The notes below the pieces were generated by a model. That model was given only the letters and a program-made list of their open reading frames with translations. It was not told the origin of the DNA and made no database searches. The translations under genes were made by a program, and so were the position numbers. This document shows, in pieces, positions 1 to 11,248 of a DNA stretch of 64,000 bases. Location of the stretch: contig FWWN02000673.1 in the NCBI GenBank assembly GCA_900175165.2, positions 1-64,000 on the forward strand, in the 5' to 3' direction. The stretch's first letter is position 1. Each line of letters starts with the position of its first letter. The stretch comes from Rhizomucor pusillus. Its lineage: Eukaryota > Mucoromycota > Mucoromycetes > Mucorales > Lichtheimiaceae.

Positions 1-350
1 CAAATTGTAACAAAAGTTCTAGCGTGTACTCGAAGTTCAGTGTAGAAGACAATCCATTTTCAGAACAGGTGGCCCAAATTCGGACCAGTGAATCCATTTT
101 CGCTGGGTGTTCCACAACTGTACCGTTGTCGTATTTTACAAGTCCATCGTCAGTCAAATCGACCTTGACTTGAACATGCACCTCCACAAACACCGATAAG
201 AACGCCGTTTGTAGATATAAAAGCACTAAGGGCACTCATACTTGGATTTCCTGATTCGTAACTCGATAAAGCAAGAGTCTCAAAGGATCTACCGCTCTCG
301 CTACTAACTACAACCCAACAAATATCACAATGAGAAGAAAAAGTTGGCAT
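1..350 (-). pseudogene. Unrecognised coding fragment at left edge, frame broken
   Basis: An ATG at 350 opens a 66-residue frame ending near 150. A second open frame on the same strand runs from about 185 to the window edge without a stop and looks protein-like (it reads VHVQVKVDLTDDG and then VVEHPAKMDSLVRIW). The two frames are offset, so this is either one gene with a frameshift near 165-185 or two exons whose splice sites I could not place. I do not recognise the family. The gene continues left of the window, so neither its length nor its state can be judged. Confidence 0.3.
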
Positions 351-518
351 GCTTGTCTGTATTTATTTTGTCGCAACTATCCTAACTAAATTTGTCTGTT
401 GTGCCGTTGCCAAGCAATAGAATGCTTCATGTGTCTTCATATTATGCGACTTGTGATATCTGAAAAAGGCGACTTAATTTTTCTGGGCATTGCGATTTAG
501 TGATCCCAGAAAACACGA

Positions 519-1479
519 CTAAAAAATTAGACAGCGACTTGGTGATTCTCCAAAATGCGACTTAAAATTCCGAAAATACTGTAGTTCACTGTCGCGGAGC
601 TGTCTACAGGTCGTTCCAAAGCAATCTATCGTCAGGCCAGTCGTCTCAGCCTCATAGTTGTAATCTGAGATATCTGTGATGCAGAGTCGCTTGATGTTGG
701 CGAACATGCTGGCAAGATATCGCGCTGCAGTGTCGTTGCTGTAGCTGAATCGGCAACATAAAGAAAGAGTTTCCAATTGCTCAAATGCTACTACTTCCGA
801 AAATGATGCCTCCAACCGAGCAAAGGATATGATTGCTGGCGATGATACTCGCAGGTCTGTAAGCATAGGAAGTGTCGGCTGTAACGTTTCAAATCTCGCA
901 ACACCATTGTTTCTTTCGTGAAGCTCTCTGATTAAAGGCATTTTACGTTGGACAGTAAGCTTAGTGGTACTTGCGGGAGAATGATGGATGACGTCCAAGG
1001 GAACCTTTCGTGTTTTGCGCGAATGTAGAGACCTTGAGCCTGATCTTCGTTCAAGTAGCTTAATCGATTCAGTTCCATAGGATGGTTTGCCACGGATACC
1101 TATGGAACTTGGTCCATCCACGCATGTGTTTTCGAAGCTTGATCCGCCACCAGACTTTGGGGGCTATATCCAAACACGTTAAATTAGGTAGCAGTGATGG
1201 CAAACTGTCAAACTCGGACTGCTTGAGAATGACGTTGTCGCCAATGCGCAAATTCTTGACCATGTTTCCAAGTGGATATGCGCTGTCTGCTGTTTTTTTT
1301 TTCACAGCAGCGAGGAACTTTTTCAACTCGTCTCTTGATGAAATTTCTGCATGATCGTATAAAGCGTGTTGACAGGGTGGATACCATGATCGGCTGACAC
1401 AGAGTGCTTCGTATCGATCCGATAGTGGTAATTCATGCGCAATGAGAAATATAATATTGTAGCTGAAGGAAGAGGCCAT
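519..1479 (-). pseudogene. F-box/LRR-like paralogue A, frameshifted and 3'-truncated
   Basis: Starting at the ATG at 1479 (MASSFSYNIIFLIAHELP) this copy follows the intact paralogue at 1844-3706 closely through the F-box-like N-terminus (RYEALCVSRSWYPPCQ) and the block KLRKHMRGWTKF. At about 1100 the frame shifts: the copy of VTNHPMELRRLSYL can be read only across two frames. Homology resumes around LPMLTDLRVSSP and YLASMFANIKRLCI, then stops near 519, so about the last 250 residues of the intact copy are missing. F-box proteins usually recruit substrates to SCF ubiquitin ligases; this copy is very unlikely to make a full product. It is one of three same-strand neighbours. Confidence 0.75.
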
Positions 1480-1843
1480 GGGCTGCGAAAGGATAAGATG
1501 AAGGGAGAGACGTTGCTGCTGTTTTGGAATCTTAGAATACACGCTTGTGCCTGGTTGTACTACGTGCTGCGCCGCTTTTGACGTTGTGCCACCTTCTAAC
1601 TAGGATCGACGTCCCTCCTACATACTGAGGCAAAGACGCCCCCTTGTATAGATCACGACTTGGGTGTCTCAAAGCCGATTTAAGGGTATCACGCGACAGT
1701 ATATTCAATATAATACCCTATCACACTTTCTGTCCATTTGTATTATATTTTTCGGTAGGTTCATTGGGGTTTTTGCCTGAAAATACCAAGCCTCTATTCA
1801 TGCTTTATTACTGGTAATGTATGATCATTATGATATGACGGGT

Positions 1844-3706
1844 TTAATTGTAAGTAAATAGTGGAGCATTATTAAATTTTATGGTTTCTAGACTTTTGCA
1901 AATTACGCGTATGCGCCCGACTGACAGATCTTGTCTCCAATCGTGTCGTCCAAGATATTCATTAGCTTTATTCCTGCAAACGTAGCAGTCTGTTGCTGTA
2001 TGTCCACGTGTAGGTAGCCGATAATTTTCAATCACATCCTGGTCCTCTTTTCTGCAAATTTCTTGGATACTTGCAATTATGCCATCGTTGTTGTTCTCAC
2101 TGTAGCAGTGGAACCATCGCGTCCTCGCTTTGATGTCTTCTGGAAAAGAAGAAGAAGAAGCGACTCCAAGGAACCTTGAATAGAACTTTGGACCATCATC
2201 GTGTTTGGGTGAACTTGACACTCGATCAATTTCTAGAGATCGCAGTGTGTCTGGCAATGCTATCTCGGAAAGGAACTCGTTTACACGCTCGAAAAACCAT
2301 ATCTTTTGTAGCACGAGTCGCTCGAGACTTGTAAACACTTGACGGATAATTTCGAGATATAAAGAATGGATATGCGAGTTTCGTATTGTCAGCTCCATAA
2401 GTGGGTGTTGTCTTTTTCCGCAAAACTGTGACAATTCTTGTCGAATTTTCTCTTCTGATCCTGCACGGTGCGTGTTTCGGTATCCGTCGATAGTCAAGCT
2501 TGAGACGTTTGGTAAGCAAGTAAGAATGGATGTGAGCGACGCGGCAGTGTCTTCTTTCCACTCGATCGAAACCCGCGTAATTGTGTGTAGTTCACTTAGC
2601 AATGAAGGTATCCAGGGTCCAATATCCGCGCGACGGCTACTTAGTTCCAGGTTCTCGATATCTTGGCTCAATAGAGGCCGCACGAATTCGATGGGTATGT
2701 CAAAGGCGCGGAGCGGGGACATTGCTAGGTTCTTCACAATCATGTCTATCCGCCAGTCTTGCTGAATATGACGATCAAGGAATTCATCGTAATATGGGTT
2801 CAATTCGATACAGATAAGCTGTCTACAGTATTTTCCAAATGCTGCTACTGTCATGGCAGTAAATTTTGCCTCTTCAATTCTATTGAAAGGGTGGTAGATA
2901 CAGAGTCGTTTGATGTTGTAAAACATGCTGGCAAAATGCATCGCCGCGTTCTCGTGGTTGTAGACAAACGTGGAACACAAAGTAAGTGTTTCCAATCGCT
3001 CAAACCTTTGTGCAGAGAATACCATCTGATGACCGTCGATCCAGTCAATAAATATGGTCACCGGTGACGTTATTTGTAGATCTGTAAGCATAGGAAGCTT
3101 TTCCTGCATCACTCTGAAATCCTGTAATATCAGCGTCTCATTTGTGACGCCACCTAGTTCAAGACTTTGCAGATAGGTTAAGCTGGGTGCTAGCAGAGGA
3201 ATAACTGTGGATGGCGTCCAAGGAAATGTATCATGTTTTGGGCGAATGTAGAGACCGTGGATCTGTGCTTCGCTCAAGTAGCTTAATCGACGCAGTTCCA
3301 TAGGATGATTCGTCACAGACACCCTTTGGAACGTGGTCCAGCCGCGCATGTGCTCACGAAGCTTGATCCGCCACCAGACTTTGGGGGCTATATCCAAATA
3401 CATCAGGTTAGGTAGCAGTGATGGCAAATTGTCAAACTCGGACTGCTTGAGCAGGACCATATCGTTTATGCGCAGACTTCTGACCATGTTTCCAACTGGA
3501 TACATGCTATCTTCCGATGCTCTCACAGAAGCGAGAAACATTTTCAATTGGTCTCTTGATGAGATTTCCACACGATCGTACAGAGCTTGCTGACAAGGCG
3601 GATACCATGCTCGACTGACACAGAGTGCTTTGTAGCGATCTGATAATGGCAATTCACGCGTAATGAGGAATATAATATCATAGGTGAAGAAGAAGGAGGA
3701 TTGCAT
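1844..3706 (-). CDS. F-box/LRR-like protein, intact tandem paralogue B
   Basis: This is a single-exon gene of 620 residues from the ATG at 3706; the frame is open 16 codons further upstream but without an ATG. The N-terminus (IIFLITRELPLSDRYKALCVSRAWY) is F-box-like: a hydrophobic helix, LPLSDR, then a Cys/Trp-containing second helix. The rest consists of irregular leucine-rich strand and helix segments such as LPSLLPNLMYLDIAP, LSYLSEAQIHGLYI and FERLETLTLCSTF, as in fungal F-box/LRR proteins. A C-terminal block holds a Cys pair (CYVCRNKANEYLG) in a possible zinc-binding stretch. The expected role is substrate choice for an SCF ubiquitin ligase; no substrate can be inferred. Broken paralogues flank it on both sides on the same strand, which suggests birth-and-death evolution of a tandem array. 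Confidence 0.75.
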   Translation of the reverse strand: MQSSFFFTYDIIFLITRELPLSDRYKALCVSRAWYPPCQQALYDRVEISSRDQLKMFLASVRASEDSMYPVGNMVRSLRINDMVLLKQSEFDNLPSLLPNLMYLDIAPKVWWRIKLREHMRGWTTFQRVSVTNHPMELRRLSYLSEAQIHGLYIRPKHDTFPWTPSTVIPLLAPSLTYLQSLELGGVTNETLILQDFRVMQEKLPMLTDLQITSPVTIFIDWIDGHQMVFSAQRFERLETLTLCSTFVYNHENAAMHFASMFYNIKRLCIYHPFNRIEEAKFTAMTVAAFGKYCRQLICIELNPYYDEFLDRHIQQDWRIDMIVKNLAMSPLRAFDIPIEFVRPLLSQDIENLELSSRRADIGPWIPSLLSELHTITRVSIEWKEDTAASLTSILTCLPNVSSLTIDGYRNTHRAGSEEKIRQELSQFCGKRQHPLMELTIRNSHIHSLYLEIIRQVFTSLERLVLQKIWFFERVNEFLSEIALPDTLRSLEIDRVSSSPKHDDGPKFYSRFLGVASSSSFPEDIKARTRWFHCYSENNNDGIIASIQEICRKEDQDVIENYRLPTRGHTATDCYVCRNKANEYLGRHDWRQDLSVGRIRVICKSLETIKFNNAPLFTYN

Positions 3707-4050
3707 CGTTGTGAAAGAAAAAGAAGAGAAAGAAGAGGATTTTGGTGATCCCACCTATTGTACTAGCTATTTCATTGCTATTGCTAGGTTGTACTACTTG
3801 CTGCGCCACGTTTCCTGCTGCTCCGAAATTTCTGCTTCGCTGCGCTTTTACTGCGTAATGCATTTATGGTAACAGACACAATATAAGTCGTCTTTTACCT
3901 GGCACCAGTTTGGAATCAAGTTGCTACCATTTATGCCTCAAGGGTACTGTGCGGATATACATTACGCTTATGCAGTCATTTCATTTATTATAGTGGTAAA
4001 TCATGGTAATATGTAATTATATCCTTCATAGGTTATTAAAAGTTAGCAAA

Positions 4051-5877
4051 TTACTCGTAAGTAAAGGATGCTGCGTCGCTAAACTTTATAGTTTTTACGT
4101 TTTTGCAAAAGATACGAATGCGTCCGACAGATAGATCCTCTGTCCAAGCGTCCTGTGATAGATATTCACCAGCCTTTACTCGGCAAAAGTAGCAGTCCCT
4201 ATCTGAATGTCTGCCGCGTGTAGGTAGCGCGTAATTTTCGATCGTATTCTTATCCTCTTGGCTGACCATTTCTTGAATACATGCACTTGTCCCATTGTTG
4301 CTGTAGCAGTGGAACCATCGCGTTAACTCCTCTCTAGAGGAAGCAATGCCCAAAAATCGTGCGTAAAACTTTGGGTTATCGGTGTCTTTAGGCGAGTTTG
4401 ATATGCGATCAATTTCTAGGTGCTCGAGCGTGTCCGGCACTGCAATCTCGGACAGGAACTCCTCGGCCCTTTCCACAATCCATATCTTTGCAGTACCAAC
4501 CGTTTTAGATAGATGAGTGCTTGCCAGACATACTGGTCAAGATACGCAGAGTGGACATGTGAATTGAGGATCGCAAGATGCTTTAATGGATATTGCTTGG
4601 TCTCTACATCGGCTGCCAGTATTAGCTTTGATTGTATTTCTGTTTGGATATTGGTTTCCTCTAAACTCATATTGTATTCAGACGCATGCCGGTACCCATC
4701 GATTTTGATACTTGAAACATTTGGTAGCGCGAAAAGCAAGTCTGCCAACGTGACATTTTGTTGCGCTTAAACTCGACAGTTAACTCGTTGATCGTGTGCA
4801 ATGTAGGCAGCAAGTAGCGGCAGAGCCAGTTCCCAATATCTTGATTGTTGTCGCCATGGATAAACAGACTCTCAATATCTTGGTTCAGGAAAGCCTGCAC
4901 GAAGCCGCGTGGTATGTCGATAGCATGCACGTAGTAAGGCCTGGATCGGTTTCGGACAATCGGACCAAAGTGCCCTTCCTTTCGCATGGGAATAGGTTTA
5001 AGTTCAGTTCGAATCAATTGGATGTCCTCAAGCTGGTGGCAGGTTTCCGCAAAACATGCAATTGTCAATCCAGTCGATTCGGCTCCTCCGTCGCTGTCGC
5101 AAGTACTGTTTGTAATATGGAGCCGCTTAACGCTAGGAAACATGCTCGCAAAATACACCGCTGCATTGTCTCCACTGTAAGTGAATTTGGCAAGCCTTAG
5201 AGAAAGTGTTTCCAGTCAATGAATATGGTTACCGGCAACATTATCCGTAAATCTGTAAGCATAGGAAGCGATTGCTGCAACGCTGCAAAGTCTTGCAATA
5301 TCAGTGTTTTTCCCATGAACGTATCAAATTCGAGAGTTCGCAGATGCGATAGCTTGTGACGAGGCAGCATTTGGAAAATAGTATATGGTTTCCAAGGGAA
5401 CTTCCTGGGGAACCTTGCATCAATGCGAAGACCTTGGATCTGTTTCCCGTCTAAGTAGTCCAGTCGTTCCAGTTCCATGGGACAATGCGTCACATAGATT
5501 TTTGGAAACGTGGCATAACCGCGCATATGCTTCCGAAGCTTGATCCTACGCCACGCACGCCATGCAATGTCCAAATATCCCAAATTTGGTAGCAGTGATG
5601 GTAAATCGTCAAATTCTGCTTGGTGGATCGTTACAGTTTCGGCAAGTCGCACGTATCTGAACAGGTTCCCAACTGGATACGGGCTGTACGCCGTTGCGCT
5701 GACAGCAGCGAGGAAATTTTTGAGCTGGTTTCTTGATGAAATTTCTACGCGATGATACAATGCTTGATGGCAGGCCGGGTACCATGCTCGGCCTATACAA
5801 AGTACATTGTAGCGATCAGGCTGTGGCAATTCACATGTGATGAGATAAATGATATCCATCGAAAGGGAGGACGCCAT
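4051..5877 (-). pseudogene. F-box/LRR-like paralogue C with three frame breaks
   Basis: The ATG at 5877 (MASSLSMDIIYLITCELP) opens a copy collinear with the intact paralogue, but it must be read in four pieces: 5877-5197, about 5195-4740, about 4748-4480 and 4476-4051. The first break joins FIDW directly to ETLSL; compared with paralogue B about 15 codons (GHQMVFSAQRFERL) are missing and the frame shifts. The second break, near 4750, lies between EFKRNK and LADLLFALPNVSS. The third, near 4475, splits the match to KIWFFERVNEFLSEIA. The C-terminus, with its Cys pair (CYFCRVKAGEYLS), is still clearly related. None of the joins has intron signals. It is a recent pseudogene, unless the assembly has clustered errors. 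Confidence 0.75.
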
Positions 5878-6167
5878 AATGTAGAGACGAAGACAAGAAC
5901 TCTATCAATTGTATCCATGGCACCAATCTCAAATGTATGCTACTGTACTCGGTTGTACTACATGCTGCGCCAACAATGATGTTGCTACTGCGCCAGTTCC
6001 GAATACGAGATTTAGGGGAACGTTTCTAAAATTGGTTCAACAGAAGCAGTTTGTAAAAATCTATTCGATTAATTGTAAAAGATTATTAACACTAAGGCTA
6101 GAAGAGTAGTAAATGGGTATCTTGAGAGGAGGACATTTATATCGTCATCAGATGGTAATAAATATAA

Positions 6168-9164
6168 CTACTCATCCTTGAAGAAGGAATCTAAGCTGCC
6201 CTCGTCGTCAATGTTAACCGTTCCCATCGACGATGCTCGGGAACGCGTTGCTTCTTTGGACATTGTCGTCGCCTTTTCAGGAACTGGTGTGGCAGGCGGT
6301 TTTCCGTGCTGGAAATATTCATCATCAGGGTCTTCAAACAATGTACTTGAGGAGGGTACCGGTATAGGTCGTCTGCTGTTGCTGCTACCACTTGTCGCCA
6401 TCGAGTTGCTTCGACGGATAGAATCTTGCTGCCGCTGCTGCTGTGTGTTTGTAGAAGAACTGCGTCGCATGAACGACAGGAGGGTCCGGCTGCGAGTTGG
6501 AGGAGCAGGGTTCGAGTGCTGCGATAAACCGAAAGACGGAGAAGGTGTAGCAGCGACGACGGTGGTATCTTTTGCTGCCAGAGCCGAGTCGAATTGCGTG
6601 CGGGTAGGTGTGGTCAAATGCAAGGACGAGTTGGACGATGCAGACGAGGAGGATCGGCCATCCATGGACGGCGCCTTATCTGTACTAGGAGTAGCAGCGG
6701 TGGCCACAATCGCACGTCGGTTCGAATACTCTTGATGCTCATCCAGCGTCTCTTTTGAGAACACGTCGTTGTAGTGTACAGTGATATCACGCACTAGGCG
6801 CTGTGGATGTCGATCGTGCTGAGTGAGATTGGTATCTGCCTGAGGCCGCGTAATAATATAGCTAAAGGTAGACGCGAGACCTTGAAGCAAAGATTCACAT
6901 TCAGCTTCATCTTCTTGAGTTTCGGTTAGTAACCTGTAAAGTAAGATATTCAGAAAAAAAGCAGATCACAAATGCTGGCGCTATTGACGGATGTCTCTTA
7001 CCGATGGAAATGTCTAAATAGAGCTTGCATGGTGTAAAAATTGGCGGAAGGTAGAGTGATAAGCAATTTACAAATGGATCGAAGTCGGCTAGCATCGTCC
7101 AAGTGTTCTGAATCATCATCCATGTTAGCCTCAACTTACTCTTCTAGACGACCTCCAAACCCGCTGACTTACGATTTGAATACAGTTGTTTGATAGGATC
7201 ATAAAGTTCACATGTGACAAGACAATCAGGCAACTCCATAAGATATAAACGAATGACAGATGCAAGAAGCATAATATCGTAACGTTCAATGTGATCTGAG
7301 TTGTCATCAAGGCACAAGGATGGTATGTTGAGTCTCTCTCGAACCTCGTGGATTCGATCCAACTCAAGTTCGGTGGTCCAGATTTTGCTCCTTTCTATTG
7401 ATTTATCTATCCTCAGCAAAAAGGTATCTATCATTCAAGATATATTTCAATATGTACAAACCTTCCTTGTAAATATGTGAAAAACCAGAATCAATGGCTG
7501 CTAGACCTTGGCTAATAAGCGGCGGCACAGGTAATTTGTGAGCTTTTGAAAACTCTTCCAAGGGAACTCCAAATAACTGATCTGTATATAGAGTCATTGT
7601 CCTTTGTGATTAGGAAAGAGTAAGGTAATGTGATTGTCGCGAAATATTTACCCATTGCCGAGCCGTAGAAATAATTTTTGTAAATAAACGGACGAGGGCA
7701 AAACCTGCCTGTTCGGTACTGCTCAACTATGTACTGAACATCCTTGTCCGGTTTTAAGGTTTCCTGGTAAAGCATCATACGATCAAATATTTCCTTGCTA
7801 ATGGGTATTGAATTGGACATGGTCGCTGCGACGCTAATGAATGCTACAAATCAAGTCTATTAGCATTCCCTTTTGTATATAGCATTGATGTCGCTGTATA
7901 CCTTGCTTGATCGTTTGTATACGTTCTAATTCTAAGCTTTCCATTTCCTCAAAGTGTACAAACTGGGGACATGCAGTGGTTAGATAAGAAATATTTCGGA
8001 TTAAAAGTATCCCAATTTTACCAACGCCTCTTCAGTTTGCATGCGTGTTTGTTCTAGCTGCTTGATAGATTCACGATACAAGTGATCAGCACGCAGCATT
8101 TCGTGGTACGCAACATCCTTGGCATCGGTCTGCGTGGACTGACCGCTGCCGCCGGATGTCGACTTTTGCCATCGTCCGAAAATGCCGCCAAATCCTCCTG
8201 CGCTCGACAATGCCGAATCTTCGCTTGCTCGATTTAGTTCATGATCATCGAACCTGCAATCATCCATGGAAATATCGAGCTGCTGGATTGTGTAAAACTC
8301 TTGATCGGTGCCGTGAAATTCCGTAGTAGTACGCTGGGATTTCAGGAAGCCTAGGGAAAAGAGTGCCTGGCATATCTCGTGTGCATCTCGCTCCGGCTGC
8401 GGAAACCGGATGGCACTGTCGCAAATCTGGTCCAAACTTGTTGTGTCTGTGGTGCTGATACTTGTACGCGACTGAAAATTCTGTGCATGTAACTGATCGT
8501 TCTTGTCACGACAGTAAGCTACAACGCGATCGACAATCAGTTTTCCCGAAACCGCAGAGTCGATGTCGTAGAGGAGACGCTGCAAGAGTTTAGCGATATG
8601 TTTGCGTTTGAACATCCATCGATCCAGCCAGACTACGTCATCGGGAGCCTTTCCGGGTGGATACATTGCTTTGACGGCGTGGCACTTGTTGATATACGCT
8701 GTCTTTGCCTGTTCCATTGCATGATACTGGGTATTCATGTGCTGTATGCGCTGATCCATGCTTTTCTTTGTCTGAGTGATGATCTTTTGGTATCGAGACG
8801 CAAATGTTTCTATAGGATGCAACGCCGTGTTTTCAAGGTTCTCTGCACGCCGACGGTGCGTTTCGTGCGAATCGCCGCTCTCCGTTCTCATCATTTCAAA
8901 ACACTTTTTGAGACCGGCGCCCACGTCCTTTTCAAACGCACTGTTGCCGACTGGCTTGTTGCTGAGGGCTGCTAGTTGACTCGCGTACTGCTTCTCAACA
9001 TCGATCCGCTGTTTCAAATAGTCTGCAATCGAACGATTTTCTTGGACAGACTGTTCGAGTTTCCGATGCAGAACGTTGAGGCCGTAGCTGAAGTCTGGAA
9101 GACCGGCCGTTGTCGCGTTCGGCGGCCAGAATGAGGACTGGAATGGGTGGTGGCGCTGATGCAT
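6168..9164 (-). CDS. RGD2: F-BAR/DEP/RhoGAP protein, Rgd2 type
   Basis: Seven exons: 9164-8022, 7962-7902, 7843-7652, 7581-7462, 7406-7173, 7134-7002 and 6933-6168. They sum to 2649 nt, in frame, giving 882 residues. The N-terminus is an FCH/F-BAR domain (GLNVLHRKLEQSVQENRSI, VEKQYASQLAAL). A DEP-like segment lies near residues 200-300, and the F-BAR helices resume after it, as in yeast Rgd2. The RhoGAP domain covers about 466-655 (FGVPLEEF, IHEVRERLN, VIRLYLMELPDCLV, LLITLPSANFYTMQAL). The last 220 residues are Ser/Thr-rich and look disordered. The family activates GTP hydrolysis on Rho GTPases (Cdc42 and Rho5 for yeast Rgd2) at curved membrane and sites of polarity. At the expected arginine-finger position the spliced protein reads IYKEDKSIERSKIW rather than EGIYRVSG. 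One intron, 7135-7172, is only 38 nt. The symbol is by domain order, not proven orthology. Confidence 0.85.
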
Positions 9165-11248
9165 TAGCAGCAGAGTAGTAAAATGATGTGAGTTCCAGCA
9201 ACAGCAGCGGATCGTCGTCGACTGTCTGAGTGGGGGCACAGACACATCCTCCTCGTTTTAGAAAATTCTTTGGCAAAAGAAATGTGGGGTGACAACGGAG
9301 GAATGCTATTCTTTGCTACAGAAACCATGCCCTTTGCTGCTGTTGTCTAGATCACTAGCATCCCCGCTAATTCCTTGAACCGTTGATTTGCCTATTTCGA
9401 GCTCTGGGAATGGACACTTGTGTGTATAATATGACAGTACTGAGCTCTTTTTGGATCGTAGTAATATGGTGTGAATCTTGAAAGACGTCAGGTCAGCCAA
9501 TCTGTAGTTCTAATTTCTAATCTTGTTGCATGTACAGCCAACAAAATTGCATATCATCGTATTGCCACGTTCCAGATCACTTGGAGTGAATAAAAAGCTG
9601 TTACCGTTCGTGACGATTGTCGTGGTACTTCGTTGCTGCGTCAAAAGCTGTTTGTGAAACTTTCGTGGGGATCTGTATTCAAGGAAGGTGGAGCCATACC
9701 ATTTAGGAGTGAGAACCGGCGGTGGCGGTGGCAGCGGGCTAGTCCAACAAATGGGAATCAAGGAGCAACGCATTCGTCGTCAGTTAAAACCGAGCTGCTC
9801 ATCGTATGTGACTTGGTCGACCATTGAATATGGAAAAGAACGTGCGTCATCGATGTCCCGACGATAATTCCTGGTGATGTTAGGAATGGCGCTATGGTAA
9901 CATGGTGGCGAGCAGAAAGGGGTCGCACAAGGAGTGTGAATGACATTATTTCTGTTGGTACGTTTCACAATCGCGTCTCTTCTCAAAACCGTTCGTTGGA
10001 ACGTTCTTTGATAAATAACCTTGTACTTTGCCAACAAAACGAAAAGATCAAGGGAGAAATTGTCGAGGATAGTAGAAGAGAGAGAAAGAGAGACTTTCAC
10101 TGATAAAAGAAAACAAGTGACGACGCTGCTGCAATAGAACAGGGGCAAAGGAGAGGAATAGTTAAAACCATTCTGGGCCTCTTGTTATTGTTGGCCATAG
10201 CAACTGTGCAACCTTACAGCAGGCGGCACGAAAAAAAAAAAAAAAAATTTAAAAAATGCGGGGTTAGACCGTCACACACCGTGCTGGTTACACTGGATTT
10301 GCGTCGGTTGTTGCGTTACTAAGAGAATATTTTGGCGCTACAAAGAGCGTTACCAAGAAAGATATTATGCGTTAGCCTAAAAATGAATCTGCGTTGACAT
10401 ACTATATACATTATCAACATCTTCATTGCTCTGCCCCTAGTCCTTCCCAACAGTAAAATGCCATAAGCAAAGTTAATATTTGTAACTCCGCGAATCCTTT
10501 TCGCGCAACCGATTACGGCAAATGTATCGTTGAAACGTTCATGTACCATGGCCGTTTCATAAAATCCAACTGCAGGTTTGTCCTCTGCCGCTGACAATTC
10601 ATTTACCTATGAAGATGAATATGTTATAACAATCCATAATTGATTTGTTTAACCTTTGTTCTGTTCTTTAGAACTTGAATTGATGGCATTCTTGCTTCCA
10701 AAGCATCCTCGACCAGGTACCGGCTTGTTACGCTAGCTAGTCTCATAAGATAAACGGACATTGAGATCATTGTTACGACTCTTTTAGGTGCTATAGTTCA
10801 TGCTCTCCAGTGTTTGAAAGTCTTTAACACGCATTTGCTGCTTTTTGTTTAGAGGAGGTGATCCAAGTTTAGTTGGGGTTGGAGCTGGCGCTTCAAATGG
10901 GGAAGGATTCTTTGGGTGGAGGCATTGGAAGTACTGCTCGACGTTTGCGAGCAGATGATGAAGTAAATTAAGAAAATGATTAAGAGTGCGAATGCTCCTT
11001 TATGCTCAAGACGCGCACGGTTATTTAAGCAGTGCAAACGCAAATACTTTTCAGCACTTGGCTCCGGAGACACAGTGGTTACTCCGACGGAAGACCCTAA
11101 GAATCTCGAAACATTGGAAGTAGGCAACAGCAAACCAAGGGAAGCCTATGAAGACCAGCTTCCGGGGGCTACTGCCATTACTCCGGATATATTTGATTCA
11201 TCGAGACGTACAAGTGGACGATACTAGCATGGGACCTGTCACCAAAAA
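9165..11248 (+). other. Gene-poor gap upstream of the RhoGAP gene
   Basis: No convincing gene was found in about 2.1 kb. There is a run of about 17 A near 10230-10248. A 92-residue minus-strand frame at 10319-10597 (AVGFYETAMVHERFNDTFAV) reads like protein but has no partner exon that I can identify. Open frames at 9510-10148 are short, cysteine-rich or low-complexity, and overlap on both strands. The left part probably holds the promoter and 5' leader of the RhoGAP gene. The right part may be decayed flank of the recombinase remnant that starts near 11.25 kb. Confidence 0.4.

Noticed and set aside
6178..6735. 185-codon plus-strand frame
   Set aside because: Antisense to the Ser-rich last exon of the RhoGAP gene, whose frame is fixed by splicing.
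9510..10148. Minus-strand frames with hydrophobic N-terminus
   Set aside because: No family, no intron logic, and a competing frame on the other strand; probably leader or intergenic sequence.
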